Origin: Rhodospirillaceae bacterium | Lineage (GTDB): Bacteria > Pseudomonadota > Alphaproteobacteria > Rhodospirillales > Rhodospirillaceae | Length of the DNA: 64,000 nt | Reading direction: 5' to 3' | Assembly (NCBI GenBank): GCA_040219235.1 | Contig: JAVJSV010000016.1 | Location: forward strand, 530,811-594,810 | In this document: piece by piece, positions 26,751-36,179 of the stretch | How the letters are laid out: every line of letters begins with the position of its first letter | How positions within the stretch are numbered: position 1 is the first letter of the stretch | Notes under the pieces: generated by a model | Database searches by the model: none | Seen by the model: only the letters and a program-made list of their open reading frames with translations | Told to the model about the DNA's origin: nothing | Made by a program: the position numbers and the translations under genes

Positions 26751-27341
26751 ATGCCTGAACAGCTCAAATGTCAATATTTCTGCCCCTTACGTGGCATAAC
26801 GGCCTATTATGTTGAGCAGTTCTCTAAGGCTAGGTTAATGTACACTTTTCCATCTGAGTTGCAGTCTGACGGCAGAAATATGGTGTGTGCGCCTTTCGGC
26901 GCGGACAAGCTGCCACCCGTAGGCTTCAATGATCTAAGTCATGCTTGGGAAATCGCGAGCACCGCAGCTGAACTCGGCCTCACGGCAGATGAGAAAACGC
27001 CCAGCGGCGTTATTTTTGATAACCACTCTAGCAACACAATCGAGCTTCAATTCGATGACTATGACGCGATCTGCTGGGCCACAGCAATTCATCGCGCCTT
27101 CGACCTTAAAACCGTCAAAGGCCTGTCGGTCTGTCTCAGAATGCTGGGACTATTCAAAATTATGGCTGAAAATATCTGGTCCCGCCAACTCTATAGCTTT
27201 GACCGCAGCAAAAAACTCAAAATAAACAAAGCATTACTTGCAGCGGCAGCAGCAGCCCAACTCACTCAAGATGGGCTTTTTGATCCAGAAAGCATTAAGC
27301 AAGAAACAGGTGTTAACCAACTCACCAACGCATCAAAATAG
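26751..27341 (+). CDS. hypothetical protein
   Basis: The 196-residue soluble protein has no domain I recognise. The first half is mixed alpha/beta with several Cys and aromatic residues. The second half is helical (CWATAIHRAFDLKTVKGLSVCLRMLGLFKIMAENIWSRQLYSF) and ends with an Ala-rich helix. It ends two bases before the stop of the minus-strand microprotein, so the two converge. Function unknown. Confidence 0.55.
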   Translation: MPEQLKCQYFCPLRGITAYYVEQFSKARLMYTFPSELQSDGRNMVCAPFGADKLPPVGFNDLSHAWEIASTAAELGLTADEKTPSGVIFDNHSSNTIELQFDDYDAICWATAIHRAFDLKTVKGLSVCLRMLGLFKIMAENIWSRQLYSFDRSKKLKINKALLAAAAAAQLTQDGLFDPESIKQETGVNQLTNASK

Positions 27342-27343
27342 AC

Positions 27344-27442
27344 TTAAGCTTGAAGTGCAAACGCGACCACAGCCCACAAGTAAATAACACCAAATAACCC
27401 TAGCAGAGCCAAAGAGTCTTTAAGGTATCTAGTAGCATTCAT
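27344..27442 (-). CDS. 32-residue SOS-linked membrane microprotein, SidA-like
   Basis: This short frame encodes 32 residues: a charged N-terminus (MNATRYLKDS) and one hydrophobic helix (LALLGLFGVIYLWAVVAFALQA). GGGAG lies 8 bases before the ATG. Immediately upstream are two LexA-type boxes (27457-27471 and 27484-27498). In size, single-helix topology and SOS control it parallels Caulobacter SidA, a 29-residue inner membrane inhibitor of cell division made during DNA damage. I have not been able to compare the sequences, so SidA-like is a functional analogy. Confidence 0.65.
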   Translation of the reverse strand: MNATRYLKDSLALLGLFGVIYLWAVVAFALQA

Positions 27443-27456
27443 GTTCGATCTCCCGT

Positions 27457-27471
27457 GTTCCTGTATTGTTC
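27457..27471. promoter_or_regulatory. LexA (SOS) box 1, GTTC-N7-GTTC
   Basis: The sequence reads GTTC, seven bases (CTGTATT), GTTC. This is the direct-repeat LexA operator known from alphaproteobacteria. It lies 15 bases upstream of the microprotein's ATG on the minus strand, where LexA binding would block transcription. Confidence 0.75.
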
Positions 27472-27483
27472 TTTTATTAAAAA

Positions 27484-27498
27484 GAACATTTAGGGAAC
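27484..27498. promoter_or_regulatory. LexA (SOS) box 2, GAAC-N7-GAAC
   Basis: The sequence reads GAAC, seven bases (ATTTAGG), GAAC, the complement form of the same operator. It lies 13 bases from box 1 and about 49 bases before the dusA ATG, between divergent genes. It could serve the microprotein promoter, the dusA promoter or both. Confidence 0.75.
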
Positions 27499-27546
27499 AT
27501 ATTGTCAAGGGGGTTTTGCAGAGGTACTACCCCGTCTCTTGAGATT

Positions 27547-28569
27547 ATGAATAGGTTCGATATGGCTGAGGAACGCCAAAATAGTTTTAGTCTGTCACGC
27601 CGATTTAGCGTGGCCCCAATGATGGCTTGGACAGACCGGCACGCTAGGTATTTCCTGCGTCTCATAAGCCAGCGCGCCCTTCTTTATACTGAGATGGTGC
27701 CGGTTAACGGCCTTCTTTATGGCGATCCAGAACGTTTTCTTGAATTTGATCAAGCCGAACATCCCATCGCACTGCAATTAGGTGGATCAGACCCAAAGCA
27801 ACTTGCCAGGGGATCCATCATTGGTGAGCAGTGGGGCTACGACGAGATCAACTTAAATGTCGGCTGCCCAAGTGATCGGGTATCAAGTGGAAATTTCGGA
27901 GCCTGTCTTATGGCTGAGCCACAACTGGTGGCGGACTGTGTAAGTGCCATGACAGAGGCCACTCGCTTACCCGTAAGCGTGAAATGCCGGATTGGTATTG
28001 ATGATATGGATACGGATGCTCCCCTGGATTTTTTTGTTGCGGGAATAATTGAGGCGGGCTGTCAGGCCGTTGTCGTTCATGCACGAAAAGCATGGCTAAA
28101 AGGCTTGAGCCCTAAGGAAAACAGAGATGTGCCTCCTCTGGACTACAAGAGAGTTCACAGATTAAAGAGCGACTTCCCGGACACTGAGATCATCATAAAT
28201 GGCGGCATCACAAGCATCGAGGACGGATTAAGCCACCTTCCGTTTGTCGATGGAGTGATGCTCGGCCGTGCTGCCTATGAAAATCCTTATCTTCTTTCAA
28301 CAGTGGACAGTTTATTTTTCGGCCAAACGACAAACGCTCTATCGCGATTAGATGTTATTGAACGGATTGTCCCTTATTGTGAGCGCGAGATTTCTAAGGG
28401 TACACCTTTGCATCGAATGACGCGTCATATTTTAGGTTTGTTTCATGGATACCCTGGTGCAAGGCGCTGGCGCCGCCACTTGTGCACAAACGCTGTGAAG
28501 CCTGGTGCATCTGCTTCGCTACTTTACGAGGCATTAGAGTTGATGAATATAGACCGCAAAGCGGCATAA
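27547..28569 (+). CDS. dusA: tRNA-dihydrouridine synthase A
   Basis: The 340-residue FMN-dependent enzyme reduces uridine to dihydrouridine in the tRNA D-loop (positions 20/20a for DusA). It opens with SVAPMMAWTDRHARYF. It has the INLNVGCPSDRV loop near residue 105, a catalytic Cys in the SSGNFGACLM segment near 118, the VKCRIGID motif, an HARKAWLKGLSPKENR segment specific to DusA, and the NGGITS and GVMLGRAAYENPYLL phosphate-binding elements. ATG 27547 is used; an ATG 15 bases later is possible. It lies just downstream of LexA box 2, so DNA-damage control is possible but unproven. Confidence 0.93.
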   Translation: MNRFDMAEERQNSFSLSRRFSVAPMMAWTDRHARYFLRLISQRALLYTEMVPVNGLLYGDPERFLEFDQAEHPIALQLGGSDPKQLARGSIIGEQWGYDEINLNVGCPSDRVSSGNFGACLMAEPQLVADCVSAMTEATRLPVSVKCRIGIDDMDTDAPLDFFVAGIIEAGCQAVVVHARKAWLKGLSPKENRDVPPLDYKRVHRLKSDFPDTEIIINGGITSIEDGLSHLPFVDGVMLGRAAYENPYLLSTVDSLFFGQTTNALSRLDVIERIVPYCEREISKGTPLHRMTRHILGLFHGYPGARRWRRHLCTNAVKPGASASLLYEALELMNIDRKAA

Positions 28570-28702
28570 AACTCTTTCTAGGGTCGAAACTACCTCAGAA
28601 CTAACGTTGGGAACGAAAGCTCTTATTCTGCTATACCCAAAATTAAGGGTTGGTGCTCAGAGTCTATGAGGACCGATAACGCTGCGGGGAAAAGGAATAA
28701 AA

Positions 28703-29404
28703 ATGCCGGCTGAACGTTATGCCGTTTATTATGTCCCACCGAGAGACAGTGCTCTTGCTAAGTTTGGGCAAGAATGGCTGGGCATTGATATTGAAACCGG
28801 TGCAAGCGTCAAACAACTCGAAATCAACTCTATTTCTTCCTCCCAATTCAAGGCGATAACAAGTACGCCTCGCTTGTATGGCTTTCATGGCACGCTTAAG
28901 CCACCTTTTTCACTGGCGAAGAATACGTCGCCCGAGGGCTTATTGGTCGCGACACACATCCTTGCGAGAAGCCTCTCCAAAATAGAGATTCCTCCACTCG
29001 AACTTGCTTTCATTGGAAAATTTCTGGCGCTCTCTCCTGAAACATCATCCATGCAGTTGGAAAAACTGGCAAGCAACTGTGTGCGCGCTTTAGAAGGGTT
29101 CAGACAACGCCGGTCAGAACAAGAACTTGCAGAGTATAGGCAAGGTAAGCTGACTGTGCATCAGGAACAGATGCTGGAGAACTGGGGGTATCCTTATGTT
29201 CTGGAAGAGTTCAGATTTCATATGACCCTGACAGAAAAAACAGAAAGCGACGCCGAGCGTGCGATCCTTATGAAAAGTGCTCAAGAAAAGTGTCGTGATA
29301 TTATAGGTCAACCAATCAAGATAACTGAGATAGCGGTTTGCCGTCAGAATACTCCGCATGAACCGATGCACGTTGTTGAGCGTGTTCGTTTAGGGCAAAA
29401 TTAA
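28703..29404 (+). CDS. DUF1045 2H-phosphoesterase-like protein
   Basis: The 233-residue cytosolic protein opens with RYAVYYVPPRDSALAKFGQEWLG and has two HxT motifs, YGFHGTLKPPF (His 62) and FRFHMTLT (near 173). This layout is typical of DUF1045, a branch of the 2H phosphoesterase superfamily often found beside phosphonate-utilisation genes. No phn genes are nearby here. Its substrate would be a cyclic or linear phosphodiester. AAAAGGA precedes the ATG. Confidence 0.85.
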   Translation: MPAERYAVYYVPPRDSALAKFGQEWLGIDIETGASVKQLEINSISSSQFKAITSTPRLYGFHGTLKPPFSLAKNTSPEGLLVATHILARSLSKIEIPPLELAFIGKFLALSPETSSMQLEKLASNCVRALEGFRQRRSEQELAEYRQGKLTVHQEQMLENWGYPYVLEEFRFHMTLTEKTESDAERAILMKSAQEKCRDIIGQPIKITEIAVCRQNTPHEPMHVVERVRLGQN

Positions 29405-29474
29405 GAAATCGTGCCTTTGAAAGCCGATGTTTTTGAGCCACAGGCTATATGACAAAACTTAAGAGCTAAGCACG

Positions 29475-30851
29475 ATGAAGATTCCTATCGTATCTGGATT
29501 GCTGACGAGGCTTAAGTCTGGCACCAATACGACAAGTCCACAAAGCGTTCGGCGTGTTACAGAAAAAAGCAGCAAATGGTCTGACGACTCCCTTGATCTC
29601 GCACTTGGGACATTATTGGCCGATAAAGAAAGTAAGTCATACGGAGTCGTACAGGCGATAACACTGAACCAGTTCAGAGAAGACTTGGGCGACCTCTGGG
29701 AGCAGCATCAAAAAAGTATTTTTCTAATCGCAGAAACTACAATTGACCGAATGCTTGGCAAAGGTCAAACGGCCATACAAGAAGATGAGTATTCTTGGCT
29801 TTTAATAACTCCAGACTTAACTCAGAGTGAAGCGGCTTCTTTTGCGGAACATATCGCAGCCACCATTGGTGAGAAGTTAGTGGGTGCGCGCTTTGAAGCA
29901 AATGATGACTCAGACCTAACCCCTCAAACAAGCGCCATCGACCTCACAACTGCGTTGTCTGTAGATGGATCAATCAATAAAGAAGCAATCCAAAAAGCAG
30001 TCGCTCAAGCTAGGGCAATCATAGCTCGACGCGATAAGCGCATCAGACAAACAAAACCACCGACTACGTCCAATGCCATTGACCATGAAAAAAATACTCA
30101 GTCAACGCAAAGCCCGAAGTCATCATCCGAAATAGTAACGGCAGAGCACGGGCTAAAATTGCTTTACTGGCCGATGTGGTCAGCCGACTCACAAGCGATA
30201 GATATGTTTGTCTGCCGTCCACTCGCCGGTGACCGAGGCGATCCCTTTTCAAGGTCAGACCCCTCTTTGGTTGCTGCTAATTCAACTGCTGTAACCAGAG
30301 CATGTACTGTTGCCTTAAACTCAATGATAAAAGACGGCGTTCGAGCAAAGCTTGTTGTTCCTATTCCTTTAGCTGTTGTTTTATCTCCCAACCAAAGATT
30401 GGTCTTCCAAGCACTTGAAAAGCTTCAAGACGCACACCGTTTTTTGTACTTAAGAACTGAGATCGTAGCCGTTCCCAAATCAGTGTCGGCGGCCTCTTTA
30501 CTCACTGCACGAGACTTGCTGAAGCCGCTGGCGCGCGATGTTTCAATACTCACAGATCTGAACGAACCAAACGAAGCTGTGCTAGCTGCCGGCAAGGTCG
30601 TCATCGGATGCGACGCATCCGCAATTGCGTCCACGAGCTCTGATATTCTGACCAGAGATTTGATGAAGTTTAAAAATTCAGTTCGAGACAGACCATCTTA
30701 CGTCTTTGGTCTCACCGAAAAAAGTGACATAACTGTCGCTGCCAAATGTGGGTTCGACGAAATTGGCGGGCCTGGGTTACGCGCCCCTCTCCGGCACACA
30801 CCAAAGACGACCGAGCCTTTACTGCGTGATGACCTGATTAATAAGACTTGA
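29475..30851 (+). CDS. degenerate GGDEF/EAL-like protein
   Basis: The 458-residue protein has no signal peptide. Residues about 85-170 look like the second half of a GGDEF domain (an EYSWLLITPDLTQSEAASFAEHI stretch), but no GGDEF loop is present. After a polar linker, residues about 220-445 follow the secondary-structure rhythm of an EAL domain (LKLLYWPMWSA, LVVPIPLAVVLS, YVFGLTEKSDITVAAKCGFDEIGGP) without the EAL catalytic triad. It may be a non-catalytic cyclic-di-GMP-type receptor or a regulator. This is fold-level reading only. Confidence 0.5.
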   Translation: MKIPIVSGLLTRLKSGTNTTSPQSVRRVTEKSSKWSDDSLDLALGTLLADKESKSYGVVQAITLNQFREDLGDLWEQHQKSIFLIAETTIDRMLGKGQTAIQEDEYSWLLITPDLTQSEAASFAEHIAATIGEKLVGARFEANDDSDLTPQTSAIDLTTALSVDGSINKEAIQKAVAQARAIIARRDKRIRQTKPPTTSNAIDHEKNTQSTQSPKSSSEIVTAEHGLKLLYWPMWSADSQAIDMFVCRPLAGDRGDPFSRSDPSLVAANSTAVTRACTVALNSMIKDGVRAKLVVPIPLAVVLSPNQRLVFQALEKLQDAHRFLYLRTEIVAVPKSVSAASLLTARDLLKPLARDVSILTDLNEPNEAVLAAGKVVIGCDASAIASTSSDILTRDLMKFKNSVRDRPSYVFGLTEKSDITVAAKCGFDEIGGPGLRAPLRHTPKTTEPLLRDDLINKT

Positions 30852-30880
30852 GCCTGATAGTTATTCGACACCAGCAATGT

Positions 30881-32176
30881 TTAAAAGGCACCGTGATCTT
30901 TTAGGACCTTGCTGACATCTTGGCCCATCATGATGCTGTAGCGAATATCAAACTCTTTTTTCAGCGCAGCCATAGCTTCCTCAACAATAGACGGCCAGAT
31001 TTCTTTTGGAATTGCGACCACACCGTCATCGTCAGCAAAAACGTAATCTCCATTGTTGATGGTGACTCCCCCGATTTGAATGGGCCGATTCATGGCTGCA
31101 ACAGTACCTTCGTATTTGATGTCGTGACTGTAAATGCCCTTTGCAAAGACAGAAAATTCCAAATCCTTTACGGCTCGACTATCCCTCGTATAACTATCAA
31201 CGACTGCGCCGACGGCTCCGGACCGGATAGCAATGTTGGCATTCAGGTCACCAAAATAAGCCGCGTCCTGCACTTCGCTTTGCACAACGATGACGTCACC
31301 AGGCCGGACAAAATCGTATGTGGACAGGGCGTCATAGATACCGTGCCAATCATCCCCCTTTCTAAGTCTTTTGAGTTCGAGCGTTTTTGCAACACCCAGC
31401 ACTGAGCGGCCACTCACACGTTGAAAGCCGGGGGGGAGGAGAGTCGATAACCCTCTGTCTTTTGAGATGTCTGCCAAGAGCGATGAATATAAGTGTGGTC
31501 GTATTGCATCTAGGTTCGCATTATGAGCTGCCCGATAGCCGGCACAAATTCTTTCGGCAAAGGCAAGGTCATCTGGCCAGTTTAAGTCAACTGCCTCTTC
31601 CTCGGTTAAATCGAATAGAAGTGGTGATTTCCCAAACCTTTGTTTCGGTGGACTCGCCCCATCACGTCGGACCATATACAACCCCATGGACTCAATAACC
31701 GACTCAGGTAAATCCACGCTATTTGGAATTTTACCGTCTCCATATTGAGGGCGGCCATCCACCCATTGGTATTGCTTTTTTTTCTGAACAGCGACAAGGG
31801 AGTCAGAATTCTCATCTTCTAAAAGGGCCTTAAGCGCTCTTGAAATAGTGTCTTTTGTAATGAAAGGACTAGTACAGAGACTCTGAATGTAGATATCAGC
31901 ATCAACTTGAGCGCACTCATTGGCAAATAATGCGTGACCATCCGTTGAATTGGATGCCAAATTTGGATCGCGCGTGAGGACTTTAACATCCAAGTCTGAT
32001 GCAAGGTCGATGAGATCTCTTGATTCAGTATCAAGGTAGACCTCGTCAATTAGGTCACACTCAAGCAGTTGCCTGAGTTTCCGTTTGAACAGGTGTTCAC
32101 CATCAAGAATGACTGTGTTCTTATTGGCTATTCTATCACTTTGGCCTTTGGCAGGCACAAATGCGACTATTCGCAT
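30881..32176 (-). CDS. fusion of NeuA-like cytidylyltransferase and RraA-like domain
   Basis: The 431-residue protein starts at ATG 32176, chosen because AAGGAG lies 7 bases upstream. Residues 1 to about 225 are a CMP-sugar synthetase-type nucleotidyltransferase: VAFVPAKGQSDRIANKN at the start and an IYIQSLCTSPFITKDTI segment near 95-111. Residues about 265-420 follow the RraA/HMG-aldolase family: FVRPGDVIVVQSE, AIRSGAVGAVVDSYTRDSRAV near 325-345 and a closing GDYVFADDDGVVAIP. The first half would activate a sugar acid with CTP. The second resembles proteins that act as aldolases on keto acids. Fusion of the two is unusual; nonulosonic-acid chemistry is the obvious guess. Confidence 0.75.
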   Translation of the reverse strand: MRIVAFVPAKGQSDRIANKNTVILDGEHLFKRKLRQLLECDLIDEVYLDTESRDLIDLASDLDVKVLTRDPNLASNSTDGHALFANECAQVDADIYIQSLCTSPFITKDTISRALKALLEDENSDSLVAVQKKKQYQWVDGRPQYGDGKIPNSVDLPESVIESMGLYMVRRDGASPPKQRFGKSPLLFDLTEEEAVDLNWPDDLAFAERICAGYRAAHNANLDAIRPHLYSSLLADISKDRGLSTLLPPGFQRVSGRSVLGVAKTLELKRLRKGDDWHGIYDALSTYDFVRPGDVIVVQSEVQDAAYFGDLNANIAIRSGAVGAVVDSYTRDSRAVKDLEFSVFAKGIYSHDIKYEGTVAAMNRPIQIGGVTINNGDYVFADDDGVVAIPKEIWPSIVEEAMAALKKEFDIRYSIMMGQDVSKVLKDHGAF

Positions 32177-32310
32177 GACCCCACTCCTTATAAGCACGCC
32201 TTATTTAGCAAGTGTACTGTATTTCAATGCGGTTAAGAAAAACTTGTGATTGTGAAATTATTGCAAGGTCTTAGTCTGCGCGACAGTTAGTAAGTTAATA
32301 GGCCAAATCC

Positions 32311-34965
32311 ATGAGTACGAACACCTCCCCTCATCAGACCATTCTCCTGAAAGATTATACACCACCGCCTTATTTTGTTGATTCTATCTGCTTAGAGTTT
32401 GATCTGGACCCAGTATGCACCAAAGTCATCAGCACAACCGAATACCGCAGAAACCCTGATTCAAATGAACCCTCTGAGCAACTTGAATTGGACGGAGAAG
32501 ACCTCGAACTGGTTGAAGTATTGGTTGACGGCAAAGTTCTAAACCCAGAACTCTGGTCAAAATCAGCACAAAAGCTCACAATCTCAAACCCAACAGACTC
32601 TTTTACGCTTACCGTTACAACACATATTAGACCTAACAAAAATCATGCGCTGGAAGGTCTCTTTATGACGGGAGGCCGGTTTTGCACACAATGTGAAGCA
32701 CAAGGGTTTCGGCGAATTACATATTGCTTGGACAGACCGGATGTGTTGACGAAGTACCGCGTAAGACTCGTCGCAGATAAAAAAGAATACCCGGTTCTGC
32801 TTTCGAACGGTAACTGTATAGAACGCGGCGACTTCAATGAGCAACAACACTACGCAGTTTGGCAGGACCCCTTCCCAAAACCAAGTTATCTGTTTGCGTT
32901 AGTTGCCGGAAAATTAGACAAACTAAATGATCAGTTTACGACCAAATCCGGCAAGCCCGTCTCCTTAAACATCTATGCCGAACCTGGGAAAACACCGCAG
33001 TGTGAATACGCTATGGACTCCCTGAAACGTGCGATGGCTTGGGACGAAAAAGTTTATGGCCTGGAGTACGACCTAAACGAATTTAACATTGTTGCCGTTT
33101 CAGATTTCAATATGGGAGCCATGGAGAATAAGTCACTCAATATCTTCAATGATAAATTCATTCTTGCTGATCCCGAAACAGCAACCGATACCGATTATGC
33201 GTGGATCGAATCGGTCGTCGCGCACGAGTATTTTCACAACTGGACAGGCAACAGGGTGACATGCCGAGACTGGTTCCAACTTAGCCTCAAAGAAGGCTTA
33301 ACTGTATTTCGTGATCAACAGTTTTCTGCTGACCAACGTAATGAAGACGTACAGAGAGTCGATGACGTCCAACGCTTAATCGAAACACAGTTTCCAGAAG
33401 ATGCTGGGCCTCTCGCGCACCCCGTACGACCGGATCGCTACTCAGAGATAAACAACTTCTATACTTACACCGTATATGAGAAAGGTGCGGAAGTTGTGCG
33501 AATGATTCACACACTCATTGGAAAAGATAATTTCCGCAAAGGAATAGACCTATATTTTCAACGGCATGATGGCCAAGCCGTAACATGCGAGGACTTTATA
33601 GTTGCAATGCAAGACGCTTCTGGCTGTGACCTGAGTCAGTTTATGATCTGGTACACGCAGGCTGGAACGCCGAGAATCAGCTACGAAAGTCATTATGATG
33701 CCTCAAGAAACCAGGTCACACTCAACCTAACCCAATCATGCCTTGGAACACCGGGTCAGCCGATCAAAAAGCCCATGCATATTCCATTAAGTATCGGATT
33801 TATCGATCAGGAGCATGGCCCTCTAAAAACAAAGCTTAATGGCTCAAATAACACGGCAGAGCATACACATCTCATCTCGCTGAAGAACGCTAAAGAAACA
33901 CTCATATTCAAAGGCATTCCTAGCAAAACAAGAGCCCCTGTTGCCTCAATCAACCGGGGCTTTGCGGCACCTGTACATACAATGCCGCCGCAAAGTCATG
34001 ACGACCTCGCGGTTATCGCAATTCATGACCCGGATGCTGTTTCAAGGTGGCTTGCGATTCAGCACTTATACCTTGGGCTGCTGACAAAAGAATGTAACTC
34101 AAAAGCTCTAAGTATAGCACTTAGCGTGATAGCACTCCCATTTGGAAAAATTCTCGATCATGCCATCGATCAACCAGAGATGTCGGCAAAACTATTGACG
34201 CTTCCTAGTGAAAACATGATCGCAGACTCTTTGGATCTCGTTGACCCAGCGAAAATACATTCTGTTCGGAAAAATTTTAAAGCCGGGATTGGCAAAACGT
34301 ATACGAATACCTTGCAAGGTATTCTCGCTCACAATCCAAAGAATGCCTCACAGGCAGATCTTGTTGGTCATAGGGCACTTAAAGGTGTTGTGCTTAGTTA
34401 TCTTGTTTGTGCCAACACACAGGACAATGCTGAACTTGCATTTAAAGTGTATCAAAATGCGACAAACATGACCGAAAAATGGTCTGCCCTTATCGCTCTC
34501 AACGAAACTACAAGTCCTCTAAGGAAACAAGCTTTACGACAATTCTCGGAGCAGTATGCGGACAATCATCTTGTCGTGGATAAGTGGCTCAGTCTTGAAG
34601 CAAGACACACGAGCCTTGAAACTCTTGAGAGAGTTAAAACTCTTCTTTCTCATGAATTATATGATCAGAAAAACCCAAACAAGATCAGAGCGCTGTTAGG
34701 TACCTTTGCAACTCAAAACCCAACGGCCTTTCATCACTCTTCTGGTGCTGCTTATGATTTTTTAGCCAGCCAAATTCTAGCCATCGACCGGATCAATCCT
34801 CAAGTCGCTGCTCGTCTAGCAAGTTCCTTACAGAAATGGCCGCGATATAAACACCCTCTAAGGAGCTTAATGGAAACCCAACTCAAGCGCATAGCTGCAA
34901 CGAAAGATATCTCAATAGATGTTAAAGAGCTTGTTAGTAAATCTTTGCAAGATGTAACGACTTAG
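32311..34965 (+). CDS. pepN: aminopeptidase N (M1 family)
   Basis: The 884-residue zinc aminopeptidase has the exopeptidase motif GAMEN near residues 269-273, the zinc site HEYFHNWTGNR near 304-314 with the third ligand Glu in LKEGLTVFRD near 328, and the PepN-type N-terminal FMTGGRFCTQCEAQGFRRITY segment. Length and layout match gammaproteobacterial and alphaproteobacterial PepN. It removes N-terminal residues from peptides in the cytosol. Its stop overlaps the stop of the convergent gene by four bases. Confidence 0.95.
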   Translation: MSTNTSPHQTILLKDYTPPPYFVDSICLEFDLDPVCTKVISTTEYRRNPDSNEPSEQLELDGEDLELVEVLVDGKVLNPELWSKSAQKLTISNPTDSFTLTVTTHIRPNKNHALEGLFMTGGRFCTQCEAQGFRRITYCLDRPDVLTKYRVRLVADKKEYPVLLSNGNCIERGDFNEQQHYAVWQDPFPKPSYLFALVAGKLDKLNDQFTTKSGKPVSLNIYAEPGKTPQCEYAMDSLKRAMAWDEKVYGLEYDLNEFNIVAVSDFNMGAMENKSLNIFNDKFILADPETATDTDYAWIESVVAHEYFHNWTGNRVTCRDWFQLSLKEGLTVFRDQQFSADQRNEDVQRVDDVQRLIETQFPEDAGPLAHPVRPDRYSEINNFYTYTVYEKGAEVVRMIHTLIGKDNFRKGIDLYFQRHDGQAVTCEDFIVAMQDASGCDLSQFMIWYTQAGTPRISYESHYDASRNQVTLNLTQSCLGTPGQPIKKPMHIPLSIGFIDQEHGPLKTKLNGSNNTAEHTHLISLKNAKETLIFKGIPSKTRAPVASINRGFAAPVHTMPPQSHDDLAVIAIHDPDAVSRWLAIQHLYLGLLTKECNSKALSIALSVIALPFGKILDHAIDQPEMSAKLLTLPSENMIADSLDLVDPAKIHSVRKNFKAGIGKTYTNTLQGILAHNPKNASQADLVGHRALKGVVLSYLVCANTQDNAELAFKVYQNATNMTEKWSALIALNETTSPLRKQALRQFSEQYADNHLVVDKWLSLEARHTSLETLERVKTLLSHELYDQKNPNKIRALLGTFATQNPTAFHHSSGAAYDFLASQILAIDRINPQVAARLASSLQKWPRYKHPLRSLMETQLKRIAATKDISIDVKELVSKSLQDVTT

Positions 34966-36179
34966 TAATCTATAAATCGACTTGCTAACGCTGGAACAAA
35001 TGATGGGGTTCGAATTCTAACATTGTACCCAGTCTGCTCTGCCGTTGATAAAATATCAAATAAATCGCGGCAATAGGACCAATACTCTTCTTCATAATTT
35101 CTGTTCCAGAAATCCTTATGAACACGATGGGTTACCGACATGCTTTTCGAGTAATCCATCTCGTTCGCATGTTGCCAGGGGTTGGATGCCTCTCTGAAAG
35201 GCATCCCGTCACACCCGTAGATATCAATATTTTTCGACAGCGTGCAAACAACCGGCAGCACAAGCATAGTAAAGATATTGGCGGTGGCTGCAGACAGATA
35301 CTCTGCTTCCAGATTAAGGTTGAATTTCGGTCGCCGGTCATTGCCAATACCAATAATGCGATTATGGCATTCTGGCGGCGTAACGGATCGAAAATACGGA
35401 ACGTAACCGAGCTGTGTAAACAGAACTCGGTTAGGGTTTTCTAAGGCCTTGGCCATGCCTCTGCGGAAGTCCCCTGCATAACGCGACACGCCGCAATGCT
35501 GCACTGGGTCACCGCAAAACAAAAGCTCAGGGTTTAAATACAAAAGTGATTGTTCATCGCAGATTGTTGAATTGCAGACGGCCCGGACCGAGTCACCTAA
35601 GTCAACTTTATCGGACATGGTTGCACTTAATGAAGGACCATTTCCAAAAGCACTAATCGACCGCCCCTTCCATTTCGTCGCATGCTCTTGGAATAGCGAA
35701 TAAGATTCCGCAACTAGGCTATCGAGTTCCTCAATTGACCAAAGTGAATACGCAAATTTTATGACGGCCAGAGTTTCCTGCTGAACCGAATTAGGGTCGA
35801 CCACCACAACATCTGCTTTTTGCGCCTGGCCTATACCTTGGGCGTCTTTCACGGTCTGTTTTACTGCCGCGTTCCAGACAAAAATGGCATCGACAGACTC
35901 ACTCGCTTGACGGAGTTCGTTCTCATGAACCAGAGAGATGCGACCCAAAAAATCCGCTGTGAAGTTAACAATGTCCGGGTCAAAATCCGGGCTGATGCGC
36001 GACGAGGCCGTAAGCAGGCATTGATCCGCCTCCGGTAAAGCAGCAGCGGGGCCGGAAAAAGCAAAGGTTATCTTATCAATGCGCTCCGCCATCGGCGAGA
36101 AATGCCAAATTGAGCGGTACAATTGATCATACAGGCTCTCCAGGTCTGGAAATGCAGGATAAAAGAGAATATGTGCCAT
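34962..36179 (-). CDS. DUF115/GT42-like Rossmann-fold glycan protein
   Basis: This protein of about 405 residues has a central ISAFGNGPSLSATM motif (near residue 177) followed by AVCNSTICDE and LFCGDPVQHC. It later has IDIYGCDGMPF near 315. The GNGPSL loop is shared by DUF115/MptE-type proteins, found in flagellin and surface glycosylation, and by GT42 sialyltransferases. A sugar-nucleotide-like transferase role would fit the nearby NeuA-like fusion gene, but pepN lies between them on the other strand. ATG 36179 is used; an in-frame TTG at 36191 is the alternative. The 305 bases upstream (36180-36484) show no gene, only AT-rich promoter-like sequence. Confidence 0.55.
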   Translation of the reverse strand: MAHILFYPAFPDLESLYDQLYRSIWHFSPMAERIDKITFAFSGPAAALPEADQCLLTASSRISPDFDPDIVNFTADFLGRISLVHENELRQASESVDAIFVWNAAVKQTVKDAQGIGQAQKADVVVVDPNSVQQETLAVIKFAYSLWSIEELDSLVAESYSLFQEHATKWKGRSISAFGNGPSLSATMSDKVDLGDSVRAVCNSTICDEQSLLYLNPELLFCGDPVQHCGVSRYAGDFRRGMAKALENPNRVLFTQLGYVPYFRSVTPPECHNRIIGIGNDRRPKFNLNLEAEYLSAATANIFTMLVLPVVCTLSKNIDIYGCDGMPFREASNPWQHANEMDYSKSMSVTHRVHKDFWNRNYEEEYWSYCRDLFDILSTAEQTGYNVRIRTPSFVPALASRFIDY

